From: Meghimatium bilineatum | Taxonomy: Eukaryota; Mollusca; Gastropoda; Stylommatophora; Philomycidae | Length of the DNA: 64,000 nucleotides | Direction: 5' to 3' | Assembly: GCA_034231615.1 (NCBI GenBank) | Contig: CM067298.1 | Location: 4,221,834 to 4,285,833 of the forward strand | Part shown: positions 1-34,519 of the stretch, one piece after another | Numbering within the stretch: the first letter of the stretch is position 1 | How the letters are laid out: every line of letters begins with the position of its first letter | Program-made: the position numbers and the translations under genes | Notes under the pieces: generated by a model | Told to the model about the DNA's origin: nothing | Databases searched by the model: none | The model's input: only the letters and a program-made list of their open reading frames with translations

Positions 1-115
1 TCAGTAACAAAACAAAGAAGGTGGAGTGTGCCTCAGTAACAAAACAAAGAAGGTGGAGTGTGCCTCAGTAACAAAACAAAGAAGGTGGAGTGTGCCTCAG
101 TAACAAAACAAAAAA
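1..115. repeat. 32-bp tandem repeat, about 3.5 copies
   Basis: A 32-bp unit starting tcagtaacaaaac recurs at 1, 33, 65 and 97 and decays after about 115. It lies in the intron left of the first BLM exon and may continue left of the window. Confidence 0.9.
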
Positions 116-351
116 AGCTATAACAACTATGATAATGTAGATTATTGTCCCTAATAACTAATATGGCATAAAAGCTACCTTCTGAACATGACACTTGAAT
201 AAGCTGAGCAACTCGCACAGAATCAAGAGACGTACAGAGTTGCAGTGTGGGCAACGGTCTGTAAAGGACACATCGCATAGATTCATATACCATATGGTTC
301 TAATAAAGGAAGTCTCTGTGAGCCATTGATGGACAAACTAGCACACTTGTA

Positions 352-568
352 TCTCATACTGGAAATAGGGATTCTCATACTGGAAGTGGGGATTCTCATA
401 CTGGAAGTGGGGGTTCTCATACTGGAAGTGGGGGATCTCATACTGGAAGTGGGGGATCTCATACTGGAAGTGGGGGTTCTCATACTGGAAGTGGGGGTTC
501 TCATACTGGAAGTGGGGGTTCTCATACTGGAAGTGGGGGTTCTCATACTAGAAGTAGGGGTTCTCATG
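352..568. repeat. 21-bp minisatellite just upstream of a BLM exon
   Basis: About ten units of 21 bp (core tctcatactggaagtgggg) end roughly 25 bp before the 3' splice site at 592. The unit is a multiple of three and reads open in more than one frame on both strands. It is intronic because the helicase frame starts only after the acceptor. Confidence 0.95.
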
Positions 569-571
569 TAA

Positions 572-21243
<20,672 letters not shown>

Positions 21244-21322
21244 TAAATTTAATCATTGCTATTCATGTATATATGTATTGATATTCTTAGGACTGTATTT
21301 TATTTTAATATAATTTTTTAGA

Positions 21323-24300
21323 TACTAGTTGATGTTGAACACTGTAGTTGATGTTGAACACTGTAGTTGATGTTACACACTGTAGTTGATGTTGAACACT
21401 GTAGTTGATGTTGAACACTGTAGTTGATGTTACACACTGTAGTTGATGTTGAACACTGTAGTTGATGTTGAACACTGTAGTTGATGTTGAACACTGTAGT
21501 TGATGTTACACACTGTAGTTGATGTTGAACACTGTAGTTGATGTTGAACACTGTAGTTGATGTTACACACTGTAGTTCATGTTGAACACTGTAGTTGATG
21601 TTGAACACTGTAGTTGATGTTACACTGTAGTTGATGTTACACACTGTAGTTGATGTTACACACTGTAGTTGATGTTGAACACTGTAGTTGATGTTACACA
21701 CTGTAGTTGATGTTGAACACTGTAGTTGATGTTGAACACTGTAGTTGATGTTGAACACTGTAGTTGATGTTGAACACTGTAGTTGATGTTACACTGTAGT
21801 TGATGTTGAACACTGTAGTTGATGTTGAACACTGTAGTTGATGTTGAACACTGTAGTTGATGTTACACACTGTAGTTGTTGTTGAACACTGTAGTTGATG
21901 TTGAACACTGTAGTTGATATTGAACACTGTAGTTGATGTTACACTGTAGTTGATGTTGAACACTGTAGTTGATGTTGAACACTGTAGTTGATGTTACACT
22001 GTAGTTGATGTTGAACACTGTAGTTGATGTTACACACTGTAGTTGATGTTACACTGTAGTTGATGTTACACACTGTAGTTGATGTTGAACACTAGTTGAT
22101 GTTACACACTGTAGTTGATGTTACACACTGTAGTTGATGTTGAACACTGTAGTTGATGTTACACACTGTAGTTGATGTTACACACTGTAGTTGATGTTAC
22201 ACACTGTAGTTGATGTTGAACACTGTAGTTGATGTTGAACACTGTAGTTGATGTTACACACTGTAGTTGATGTTACACACTGTAGTTGATGTTACACACT
22301 GTAGTTGATGTTGAACACTGTAGTTGATGTTACACTGTAGTTAATGTTACACACTGTAGTTGATGTTGCACACTGTAGTTGATGTTGAACACTGTAGTTG
22401 ATGTTACACTGTAGCTGATGTTGAACACTGTAGTTGATGTTGAACACTGTAGTTGATGTTACACTGTAGTTGATGTTACATACTGTAGTTGATGTTGAAC
22501 ACTGTAGTTGATGTTGAACACTGTAGTTGTTGTTGAACACTGTAGTTGATGTTACACTGTAGCTGATGTTGAACACTGTAGTTGATGTTACACACTGTAG
22601 TTGATGTTGAACACTGTAGTTGATGTTACACACTGTAGTTGATGTTACACACTGTAGTTGATGTTGAACACTGTAGTTGATGTTACACTGTAGCTGATGT
22701 TGAACACTGTCGTTGATGTTGAACACTGTAGTTGATGTTACACTGTAGCTGATGTTGAACACTGTAGTTGATGTTGAACACTGTAGTTGATGTTACACAC
22801 TGTAGTTGATGTTACACACTGTAGTTGATGTTGAACACTGTAGTTGATGTTGAACACTGTAGTTGTTGTTAAACACTGTAGTTGATGTTACACACTGTAG
22901 TTGATGTTACACACTGTAGTTGATGTTGAACACTGTAGTTGATGTTGAACACTGTAGTTGATGTTACACACTGTAGTTGATGTTACACTGTAGTTGATGT
23001 TACACACTGTAGTTGATGTTGAACACTGTAGTTGATGTTACACACTGTAGTTGATGTTGAACACTGTAGTTGATGTTGAACACTGTAGTTGATGTTGAAC
23101 ACTGTAGTTGATGTTGAACAATGTAGTTGATGTTGAACACTGTAGTTGATGTTACACACTGTAGTTGATGTTACACACTGTAGTTAATGTTGAACACTGT
23201 AGTTGATGTTGAACACTGTAGTTGATGTTACACTGTAGTTGATGTTACACACTGTAGTTGATGTTGAACACTGTAGTTGATGTTGAACACTGTAGTTGAT
23301 GTTGAACACTGTAGTTGATGTTACACACTGTAGTTGATGTTGAACACTGTAGTTGATGTTGAACACTGTAGTTGATGTTGAACACTGTAGTTGATGTTGA
23401 ACACTGTAGTTGATGTTACACTGTAGTTGATGTTACACACTGTAGTTGATGTTACACTGTAGTTGATGTTGAGCACTGTAGTTGATGTTGAACACTGTAG
23501 TTGATGTTACACACTGTAGTTGATGTTGAACACTGTAGTTGATGTTGAACACTGTAGTTGATGTTACACTGTAGTTGATGTTACACACTGTAGTTGATGT
23601 TACACACTGTAGTTGATGTTACACACTGTAGTTGATGTTGAACACTGTAGTTGATGTTACACACTGTAGTTGATGTTACACTGTAGTTGATGTTACACAC
23701 TGTAGTTGATGTTGAACACTGTAGTTGATGTTGAACACTGTAGTTGATGTTGAACACTGTAGTTGATGTTACACTGTAGTTGATGTTACACACTGTAGTT
23801 GATGTTACACTGTAGTTGATGTTGAACACTGTAGTTGATGTTGAACACTGTAGTTGATGTTGAACACTGTAGTTGATGTTACACACTGTAGTTGATGTTA
23901 CACACTGTAGTTGATGTTACACACTGTAGTTGATGTTGAACACTGTAGTTGATGTTGAACACTGTAGTTGATGTTACACACTGTAGTTGATGTTACACTG
24001 TAGTTGATGTTGAACACTGTAGTTGATGTTGAACACTGTAGTTGATGTTACACACTGTAGTTGATGTTGAACACTGTAGTTGATGTTGAACACTGTAGTT
24101 GATGTTGAACACTGTAGTTGATGTTGAACACTGTAGTTGATGTTACACTGTAGTTGATGTTACACACTGTAGTTGATGTTACACTGTAGTTGATGTTGAA
24201 CACTGTAGTTGATGTTGAACACTGTAGTTGATGTTACACACTGTAGTTGATGTTGTACACTGTAGTTGATGTTGAACACTGTAGTTGATGTTACACTGTA

Positions 24301-27300
24301 GTTGATGTTACACACTGTAGTTGATGTTACACACTGTAGTTGATGTTACACACTGTAGTTGATGTTGAACACTGTAGTTGATGTTACACACTGTAGTTGA
24401 TGTTACACTGTAGTTGATGTTACACACTGTAGTTGATGTTACACACTGTAGTTGATGTTGAACACTGTAGTTGATGTTGAACACTGTAGTTGATGTTGAA
24501 CACTGTAGTTGATGTTACACTGTAGTTGATGTTACACACTGTAGTTGATGTTACACTGTAGTTGATGTTGAACACTAGTTGATGTTACACACTGTAGTTG
24601 ATGTTGAACACTGTAGTTGATGTTACACACTGTAGCTGATGTTGAACACTAGTTGATGTTGAACACTGTAGTTGATGTTGAACGCTGTAGTTGACGTTAC
24701 ACTGTAGTTGATGTTACACACTGTAGTTGATGTTACACTGTAGTTGATGTTGAACACTGTAGTTGATGTTACACACTGTAGTTGATGTTGAACACTGTAG
24801 TTGATGTTGAACACTGTAGTTGATGTTGAACACTGTAGTTGATGTTGAACACTGTAGTTGATGTTACACACTGTAGTTGATGTTGAACACTGTAGTTGAT
24901 GTTGAACACTGTAGTTGATGTTGAACACTGTAGTTGATGTTGAACACTGTAGTTGATGTTGAACACTGTAGTTCATGTTGAACACTGTAGTTGATGTTGA
25001 ACACTGTAGTTGATGTTACACACTGTAGCTGATGTTACACACTGTAGCTGATGTTGAACACTGTAGCTGATGTTGAACACTGTAGTTGATGTTACACACT
25101 GTAGCTGATGTTGAACACTGTAGTTGATGTTGAACACTGTAGTTGATGTTACACACTGTAGTTGATGTTGAACACTGTAGTTGATGTTGAACACTGTAGT
25201 TGATGTTGAACACTGTAGTTGATGTTACACACTGTAGTTGATGTTGAACACTGTAGTTGATGTTGAACACTGTAGTTGATGTTACACACTGTAGTTGATG
25301 TTGAACACTGTAGTTGATGTTGAACAATGTAGTTGATTTTGAACACTGTAGTTGATGTTACACACTGTAGTTGATGTTGAACACTGTAGTTGATGTTGAA
25401 CACTGTAGTTGATGTTGAACACTGTAGTTGATGTTGAACACTGTAGTTGATGTTACACTGTAGTTGATGTTACACACTGTAGTTGATGTTACACTGTAGT
25501 TGATGTTGAACACTGTAGTTGATGTTGAACACTGTAGTTGATGTTACACACTGTAGTTGATGTTGAACACTGTAGTTGATGTTGAACACTGTAGTTGATG
25601 TTGAACACTGTAGTTGATGTTGAACACTGTAGCTGATGTTACACACTGTAGCTGATGTTACACACTGTAGCTGATGTTGAACACTGTAGTTGTTGTTAAA
25701 CACTGTAGTTGATGTTACACACTGTAGTTGATGTTACACACTGTAGTTGATGTTGAACACTGTAGTTGATGTTGAACACTGTAGTTGATGTTACACACTG
25801 TAGTTGATGTTACACTGTAGTTGATGTTACACACTGTAGTTGATGTTGAACACTGTAGTTGATGTTACACACTGTAGCTGATGTTACACACTGTAGTTGA
25901 TGTTACACACTGTAGTTGATGTTGAACACTGTAGTTGATGTTGAACAATGTAGTTGATGTTGAACACTGTAGTTGATGTTACACACTGTAGTTGATGTTA
26001 CACACTGTAGTTGATGTTACACACTGTAGTTGATGTTGAGCACTGTAGTTGATGTTGAACACTGTAGTTGATGTTGAACACTGTAGTTGATGTTACACAC
26101 TGTAGTTGATGTTACACACTGTAGTTGATGTTACACACTGTAGTTGATGTTGAACACTGTAGTTGATGTTACACACTGTAGTTGATGTTACACTGTAGTT
26201 GATGTTACACACTGTAGTTGATGTTACACACTGTAGTTGATGTTGAACACTGTAGTTGATGTTGAACACTGTAGTTGATGTTACACTGTAGTTGATGTTA
26301 CACTGTAGTTGATGTTGAACACTGTAGTTGATGTTGAACACTGTAGTTGATGTTGAACACTGTAGTTGATGTTACACACTGTAGTTGATGTTACACACTG
26401 TAGTTGATGTTACACACTGTAGTTGATGTTGAACACTGTAGTTGATGTTGAACACTGTAGTTGATGTTACACTGTAGTTGATGTTACACACTGTAGTTGA
26501 TGTTACACTGTAGTTGATGTTGAACACTGTAGTTGATGTTACACACTGTAGTTGATGTTGAACACTGTAGTTGATGTTGAACACTGTAGTTGATGTTGAA
26601 CACTGTAGTTGATGTTGAACACTGTAGTTGATGTTACACACTGTAGTTGATGTTACACTGTAGTTGATGTTGAACACTGTAGTTGATGTTGAACACTGTA
26701 GTTGATGTTACACACTGTAGTTGATGTTACACACTGTAGTTGATGTTACACACTGTAGTTGATGTTGAACACTGTAGTTGATGTTGAACACTGTAGTTGA
26801 TGTTACACTGTAGTTGATGTTACACACTGTAGTTGATGTTACACTGTAGTTGATGTTGAACACTGTAGTTGATGTTACACACTGTAGTTGATGTTGAACA
26901 CTGTAGTTGATGTTGAACACTGTAGTTGATGTTGAACACTGTAGTTGATGTTGAACACTGTAGTTGATGTTACACACTGTAGTTGATGTTACACTGTAGT
27001 TGATGTTGAACACTGTAGTTGATGTTGAACACTGTAGTTGATGTTACACACTGTAGTTGATGTTGAACACTGTAGTTGATGTTGAACACTGTAGTTGATG
27101 TTACACTGTAGTTGATGTTACACACTGTAGTTGATGTTACACACTGTAGTTGATGTTGAACACTGTAGTTGATGTTGCACACTGTAGTTGATGTTACACT
27201 GTAGTTGATGTTACACACTGTAGTTGATGTTACACACTGTAGTTGATGTTGAACACTGTAGTTGATGTTGAACACTGTAGTTGATGTTGAACACTGTAGT

Positions 27301-29567
27301 TGATGTTACACTGTAGTTGATGTTACACACTGTAGTTGATGTTACACTGTAGTTGATGTTGAACACTAGTTGATGTTACACACTGTAGTTGATGTTGAAC
27401 ACTGTAGTTGATGTTACACACTGTAGCAGATGTTGAACACTAGTTGATGTTGAACACTGTAGTTGATGTTGAACGCTGTAGTTGACGTTACACTGTAGTT
27501 GATGTTACACACTGTAGTTGATGTTACACTGTAGTTGATGTTGAACACTGTAGTTGATGTTACACACTGTAGTTGATGTTGAACACTGTAGTTGATGTTG
27601 AACACTGTAGTTGATGTTGAACACTGTAGTTGATGTTGAACACTGTAGTTGATGTTGAACACTGTAGTTGATGTTACACACTGTAGTTGATGTTGAACAC
27701 TGTAGTTGATGTTGAACACTGTAGTTGATGTTGAACACTGTAGTTGATGTTGAACACTGTAGTTGATGTTGAACACTGTAGTTGATGTTGAACACTGTAG
27801 TTGATGTTGAACACTGTAGTTGATGTTGAACACTGTAGTTGATGTTACACACTGTAGCTGATGTTACACACTGTAGCTGATGTTGAACACTGTAGTTGAT
27901 GTTGAACACTGTAGTTGATGTTACACACTGTAGCTGATGTTGAACACTGTAGTTGATGTTGAACACTGTAGTTGATGTTACACACTGTAGTTGATGTTGA
28001 ACACTGTAGTTGATGTTGAACACTGTAGTTGATGTTGAACACTGTAGTTGATGTTACACACTGTAGTTGATGTTGAACACTGTAGTTGATGTTGAACACT
28101 GTAGTTGATGTTACACACTGTAGTTGATGTTGAACACTGTAGTTGATGTTGAACAATGTAGTTGATTTTGAACACTGTAGTTGATGTTACACACTGTAGT
28201 TGATGTTGAACACTGTAGTTGATGTTGAACACTGTAGTTGATGTTGAACACTGTAGTTGATGTTGAACACTGTAGTTGATGTTGAACACTGTAGTTGATG
28301 TTACACTGTAGTTGATGTTACACACTGTAGTTGATGTTACACTGTAGTTGATGTTGAACACTGTAGTTGATGTTGAACACTGTAGTTGATGTTACACACT
28401 GTAGTTGATGTTGAACACTGTAGTTGATGTTGAACACTGTAGTTGATGTTGAACACTGTAGCTGATGTTACACACTGTAGCTGATGTTACACACTGTAGC
28501 TGATGTTGAACACTGTAGTTGATGTTGAACACTGTAGTTGATGTTGAACACTGTAGTTGATGTTGAACACTGTAGTTGATGTTACACACTGTAGTTGATG
28601 TTGAACACTGTAGTTGATGTTGAACACTGTAGCTGATGTTGAACACTGTAGTTGATGTTGAACACTGTGGTTGATGTTACACTGTAGTTGATGTTACACA
28701 CTGTAGTTGATGTTGAACACTGTAGTAGATGTTGCACACTGTAGTTGATGTTGAACACTGTAGTTGATGTTGAACACTGTAGCTGATGTTGAACACTGTA
28801 GTTGATGTTGAACACTGTAGTTGATGTTACACACTGTAGTTGATGTTGAACACTGTAGTTGATGTTGAACACTGTAGTTGATGTTGAACACTGTAGTTGA
28901 TGTTACACTGTAGTTCATGTTGAACACTGTAGTTGATGTTGAACACTGTAGTTGATGTTACACTGTAGTTGATGTTACACACTGTAGTTGATGTTACACT
29001 GTAGTTGATGTTGAACACTGTAGTTGATGTTACACACTGTAGTTGATGTTGAACACTGTAGTTGATGTTACACACTGTAGTTGATGTTGAACACTGTAGT
29101 TGATGTTGAACACTGTAGCTGATGTTGAACACTGTAGTTGATGTTGAACACTGTAGTTGATGTTGAACACTGTAGTAGATGTTGCACACTGTAGTTGATG
29201 TTGCACACTAGTTGATGTTGAACACTGTAGTTGATGTTACACTGTAGTTGATGTTGAACACTGTAGTTGATGTTACACTGTAGTTGATGTTACACTGTAG
29301 TTGATGTTACACTGTAGTTGATGTTACACTGTAGTTGATGTTGAACACTGTAGTTGATGTTGAACACTGTAGTTGATGTTGAACACTGTAGTTGATGTTG
29401 AACACTGTAGTTGATGTTGAACACTGTAGTTGATGTTGAACACTGTAGTTGATGTTGAACACTGTAGTTGATCTTGCACACTGTAGTTGATGTTGAACAC
29501 TGTAGTTGATGTTGAACACTGTAGTTGATGTTGAACAATGTAGTTGATGTTACAAACTGTATTTGAA
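21323..29567. repeat. 8.2-kb satellite array of a 17/19-bp unit
   Basis: Three main units alternate: ttgatgttgaacactgtag (19), ttgatgttacacactgtag (19) and ttgatgttacactgtag (17), the last differing by a CA dinucleotide. Rare variants carry gctgatg, gttgttg, gtagatg or aacaatg. About 440 units lie in one orientation without interruption. Larger blocks are duplicated (26372-26677 with 26708-27013; about 24620-25400 with 27410-28230). Apparent minus-strand proteins (NINYSVQHQLQC) are artefacts. Confidence 0.98.
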
Positions 29568-30690
29568 ATCATTATTCTTTTAGTCATTTCCTAGGATTTT
29601 CCTAGGATACAAGGATTCTCAGACTAGTCAGTGTTACTTGTAAAATCAATCAATCTTCTGTGTTCATTCTAAAACAAGTGTAGATTTGTAGGATGTAGTC
29701 TGGAGAGTGGATTGCATTTAATCTTTAGCAAGTCAGATTAAAATTAAGCAATTTACCTCCTTCCACTGAATTCTTTTTTTTGACAATTTGCATTATTTTT
29801 GGTAGTGTTTGGAAAACACACAAATATTTAGATTTTTAAGAGGTTTTTAAATAATCTCTTTGTACATGTAACTAAAGAATTGAATACTGAATATAATTAT
29901 AATAAGTTTTGTTGGTGTATGTGTGATATGTGAGAACCTGGTTACGTTTAAAAAAGGGGAAATTTAAAAAAAGAAAACAAACAAATTACTCACCTACTTG
30001 TGCGATGTATGGTAACCCTGATAACATTCTCTTATGTACCTAGGCATATTGTTATGTACCTAGGCATATTGTATTTGTTATTTCATAACCAATTAATGTT
30101 CTCCTAATATCGTCTGGAAAGAAATAGAACAAGTAGAGGTCACTTACCTGGTCAATCCATTTATCTAGATCTAGAAGTAGTCCTCTTTTAAGAATTCCCA
30201 ATTCTAAAGCTAACAACTTCTATTCAACTTCTAGACCAATCTTTCCTGGATTTTCCGATGTCACTTCATAATGAAACTTAACGTGTCCATGTCATCTGTC
30301 GTAAACAAGCAAAACACTTCTACCTCACTAATGTTATGAACTAAGTCGAGCAACTTCACAAAATTTGTAAAGCAAACATGACTATTACCTGAAGGTGCAC
30401 GATTGCTAGAAACATAATTTTCTGCCTCAGACATTCTTGAAAAAAGAATTTGTGTCTCCATTCCCACTCATATCAGGTAATGGAGCAAGATCTATGCCTG
30501 TGATCCTAAAATTCCTCATCGGAATCAGAATCTATAATATTTCATGAAAAATGGCATAAATTTCAATAGATTTCATTTATTTGGAACAGATTCTAAAAGG
30601 ACAGCTCTGAACTCAAACTTTCTTGGAAACTGAATAGACAAGAAAATGTGATGTATTACTAGCATAGATGGCCCAAATTCCCAAAATTTA
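29568..30690. other. Intergenic DNA after the satellite
   Basis: AT-rich. A short direct duplication (ttatgtacctaggcatattg, near 30033-30070) is the only clear structure. No gene seen. Confidence 0.5.
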
Positions 30691-30692
30691 AA

Positions 30693-30953
30693 TTGACCTA
30701 CTTAAGCGTGGATGCTGAGGTCAAGGCACTAATATGCGAAAATGCAGATGATTCGGATGTTGTGATTTACATGGACGGGTTGGTCATCCATCATCAGCGA
30801 TGTGCATGGGCCTTTACTGTCAGATCAAAGGGGAAAACAGTACACGAAGCCAGTGGTGCCTTTACCGCAACAACGAGGATTCTAACTATGGAAGTATTTG
30901 TCGTAACGCAGGCACTTTACTGGCCGTTCTGTCTGACTCTAACACTGATCTGA
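30693..30953 (+). pseudogene. LINE RNase H domain fragment
   Basis: The frame encodes LSVDAEVKALICENADDSDV, VIYMDGLVIHHQRCAWAFTV and a later TMEVFVVTQAL. These correspond to the first catalytic Asp strand (usually YTDGS, here YMDGL) and the Glu helix of a retrotransposon RNase H. The frame then runs straight into a SINE, so the domain is truncated. Confidence 0.72.
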
Positions 30954-30956
30954 ACA

Positions 30957-31122
30957 CATCTGACACCAGCATGGCTTCTGAGTCACTTTGACACACTGTT
31001 TAAGGCAAAGAACATCCAACTCCAGCCACAAACTTCTTTAGTCGCCTCTTGCGACATAGATGTTAGGTAACAGTGTTTCTATACTTTTGCTTCCCTTTAG
31101 GACCCCTGCATCACATTGGGCG
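30957..31122 (-). mobile_element. SINE, GAA-tailed family (copy 3, partial)
   Basis: Reverse-strand relative of the 5' part of 6281-6560 (agtcgcctcttgcgac, gtaacagtgtttct, aggacccctgcatcacattgg). The tail end is missing. Confidence 0.6.
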
Positions 31123-31383
31123 AGTCAATAATAGAAATGTTTTTGCAAGCTCTGTGTTGCTGAAACTTTCAAATAGCTAGAAGGAGCTGAGTAATTATGA
31201 GGACATCTTATAGACAGTTGATTGTGAGCAGTTTTTCTTACAGCCTATTTAGCATAAAAGTTACAAACAATACAGAAACTGGTCATTGGAACAAGTTTAA
31301 ACATGAACAATTAATGCCAGGCTATCTCTCGCAACTAAAATATGACGGGTGAAGATGTCTGCACTGGATCAGGGCACCTAATA

Positions 31384-32247
31384 CAGTCAAATCCCATTAT
31401 AACAACTTGGTCTGTACCAACATAATATGTATGTAATTACAGAAATTCACTCTATACAGTACAAGAAATAATGAATAAATATAATTGGGAATTCTTAAAA
31501 GTGTTGAAAAATTCTGCATAGCGCCAAATATGAATTACGTAACTTTCCCCTTCATGTCGGATTCTTTTATGGCAATTGCATAATTTTATAAAAAATGACT
31601 GACTCACGTATTTGTGTCTGATCTCCTAGGTTTATTAAATTTATAATGTTATTTCATAACCATGCTAATGTGCTCATAATATCATCTGCTAAAATTTAAA
31701 AAAACACTTACCTTCTAGATTCAATCTTGATTAATATCTACACATTTTTCATCCACAGACATGATAGATTTTCAATGCACAATATCTAATTCCATATAGG
31801 CCTATTCTTTTCGATGTCATTTCATAACAAAACTAACGTGTTTATATTATCTGCTTTGAAAATAAACATAATTCCTAACAATTCCTCATGATTACAAACA
31901 CAATCCATAAGAATTTCACTACAAATAGCTTCCATTACAACTAGATTGCATTGACTAGTCAAAGATGTGCTTTGACTACAAATCTAAAATTTTCTCTGAT
32001 CTGCCTTCTGCTTTGCACATGACCATGATGAGAAAATGAAGCTAGATTGGCTGGTAGTGTTGCCACTCTTTTTCCCGGAAGAAAGACAACTTTAAACTTT
32101 TTTTATCGTAGTTACAAAATTCCTTAGTGACGGTCGCAATTTTGCGGCCATAGCGTTGAGCGGAATATATCCGGAAGTGTGTGTTTATTTACACTGATGG
32201 CGTGATGCAGGTTAAATATAAAAATTTGTTATACACAGATTCCATTG
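31384..32247. mobile_element. pogo-like MITE, 864 bp
   Basis: Left end cagtcaaatcccattataac preceded by TA; right end, complemented, caatggaatctgtgtataac preceded by TA. The inverted ends are imperfect but share CAnTsnAATC...TATAACAA. No coding capacity seen. Same family as 15380-17690. Confidence 0.6.
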
Positions 32248-33190
32248 TATTTTGTCTGCCAGAAGACATTCAAGTTCTACCAGAAGATGATGCTGAATGG
32301 TCAGAGACTGACTATGTCCTGTTCAGTTATTCCATGGAAGAGATCACATAAATATAGATAATCACACTACTAGTTGTCTGCCCATGATAGATTAAAATAC
32401 CGGTATATTACAGATGTACATATATGTATATGTTAGTTACTTTATGACTGGCTCTGGCTAGAACTTGTACAAAAACTAATGCCGGCCATCCAGTCAAGGA
32501 ATAAAATATTGATATTTCATTTTTGTCACATTTTGTGTGAGTGTTGTTATTATATACAGCGACTGGTGTTTTCGCCTTGCCAATTCAACGCTTATCTTTC
32601 CCTGATTTTATGTGAATTAGGTAACTAAGGCCGCTAGTGATTTTGAAACAATAGCGCTCTATGAGAAACTTAAGAGTGTATTAACTCAATTCGTACATAA
32701 ACACGATATATCAGTCCTCCATATATACCTTCCTAATTTGCTTTGTAAATGACAAGTATTAACTTATTTGGCCATTTAACATTTAGAAATCTGGCTAACA
32801 AAATGAAAGAAACATGTTTCTGTGTGATTAGACAGGTAACATATTTATTTCAAATTAAAATTCGAACAAGGTAGATTCAGCTTTCCAGAAATTAGCAAAA
32901 TGGCTTCATCTTCCACTAGCAACAGAGTTCAAACATAGACCTAGTGACAGCAATGATAATATTCCATTATGTTATACAGAAAATGTAGAAAGCTTGGCTA
33001 CTGATGAGCTAGGAAATTGTGCTTTTTATTGGAAGTTCTATGACTGTATCTAATTTGTTTATCATTAAGCTTGACTGTGAAAATAATGAGGCAAGTACAC
33101 AGTACATGGTTGGAGAGGAAGAATATAAAAAATTCAGTTCTGGTTTTTGAATCTGTGTCCCCTTATTTGATTATTTCCCTTGGCTATGTC
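32248..33190. other. Intergenic, unassigned
   Basis: AT-rich; no gene, tandem array or recognisable element. Confidence 0.45.
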
Positions 33191-33194
33191 TAAA

Positions 33195-33862
33195 AAAAGA
33201 TGCAGTATCTTGTGAAAAGAGGAGAAATGCAGCATCTCAACAGCGAAGCGTAGCTAGAATGTCACAGGTAGACTAAATACCACCTACTCGGTTATCCAAT
33301 GCTCGAAATGTGCAAGTATGTTGTTGTTCGTCCATCACAAGTGATGATGACCATTTGTTACATCCACTTTTAAAAATTCAATTTTAGTTATGTCCTTGAT
33401 TATGAGTTCGTAGATGGCTAATGAGCCCTATTCGAGCTGTAATTGTCCTTGGACAGTTCGGACATGGAATGACGACTGTAGACGGATCTTGGTCTATCCG
33501 TGACTTTCTAGCTGCTCTCCGCTGTTGAGCTGCTGCATTTCTCTTCTTTTCACAAAATGATGCGCTCTTTTTTATTTTAGAACGGCATGTAGATCTATTT
33601 TGTGCAAGTTCTTCCCATGTATCATGGTCAATTTCAAAGGCCAAAAAATACAGCGCCATATTGGCGTGACGTAGAACACCTCATTGTGCAAGTATATTTG
33701 AGGCCAGAATGTCCTATTAGCTATCTACGAACTCATAATCAGGGACATTATTCTTTTTCGTTCACTTGAAACATATCTGTAACAAGGACACAACTCTAAC
33801 GGCATCTCAAACGTGGACGTAACAAATGGTCATCACTTTTAATGACCGAACAACAACAACAT
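33195..33862 (+). mobile_element. LINE 3' end interrupted by a second LINE
   Basis: The outer plus-strand LINE shows CEKRRNAASQQRSVARMSQ at 33210-33270, then after the insert a zinc-finger tail (FEARMSY) and ends in cgaacaacaacaac near 33862. Its C-terminus is the cysteine-finger type that ends many jockey/RTE-like ORFs in invertebrates. It is split by 33320-33684. Confidence 0.72.
33320..33684 (-). mobile_element. 5'-truncated LINE inserted in its relative
   Basis: The minus-strand frame encodes a LINE C-terminus: HDTWEELAQNRSTCRSKIKK, AAQQRRAARKSR, then CPNCPRTITARIGLISHLRT. The (caa)n tail is at the left edge, complemented as gttgttgttcg. Target duplication tgtgcaagtat lies at 33309-33319 and 33685-33695. 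Both insert and host belong to the same family. Confidence 0.88.
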
Positions 33863-33984
33863 CGCTATCGATATAGCAACATACCCCACCGAGGACAGTT
33901 TGGTATAAGCTATTTTAGTCAACTGTGAAACTATCTTTATGTTTTCTCTTATGAACGTATCAATAATAGTAAAGCACAAAGGTT

Positions 33985-34220
33985 ATTCAGTTGTTAATGA
34001 ACGCACTTCTATCAGGCTATACATGTATACGTATAAACACAAATACATAACAGCATACAAGACAGGTTCAACTGTAGGGTATTTTTCAAGAAAATACAAG
34101 ACAGTGAACAAACACTTAAGTGTACATGTTTTTACTGATTTTTCTCAGTTTATCCTGTATTTTAAAAAACAACAACAAACAACAAATAACAAACCTAAGG
34201 TTGAAGCTGTCATATATAGT
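33985..34220 (+). mobile_element. LINE 3' tail relative (copy of 7230-7485)
   Basis: Shares tacaagacaggttcaac and ttttcaagaaaatacaagac in inverse orientation with 7230-7485. A short open frame exists but is not conserved coding. Confidence 0.5.
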
Positions 34221-34224
34221 GTTA

Positions 34225-34401
34225 CAGTGGAATCCATCTATAGCGCATTCTTTTATAACAAATTTTTCTATATAACAACACTTTTCAAAACCCCCCAATT
34301 ATATTTAGCCTACCGGTATATTGTTTGTTCTGTATTTAGCGAATTTCTATTACATACATATTTTGTCGGTCGGGACCAAGTTGTTAGAAGGGATTCCACT
34401 G
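34225..34401. mobile_element. pogo-like MITE, 177 bp
   Basis: Ends cagtggaatcc and ggattccactg are perfect inverted repeats, flanked by TTA on both sides (34222-34224, 34402-34404). Inner sequence shares tctatagcgc and ttataacaaattt with 15380-17690. It is the shortest member of the family here. Confidence 0.8.
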
Positions 34402-34519
34402 TTATCTGTAATTTTTTCATATCCGTACCTTATAGTTTCATATTCTGTGCAGTTCATATACCATGAATGCGCGTCGGAAGAGGAGAAGGGAGGATCATAG
34501 AGTTTAGGAAGGAGGGGGG

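Noticed and set aside
21323..29567. CRISPR-like array
   Set aside because: There are no unique spacers; units are contiguous and the DNA is animal nuclear.
21318..29587. Dozens of minus-strand open frames of NINYSVQHQLQC type
   Set aside because: The 19- and 17-bp units simply cycle through frames; the frames break wherever unit lengths change. Satellite, not genes.
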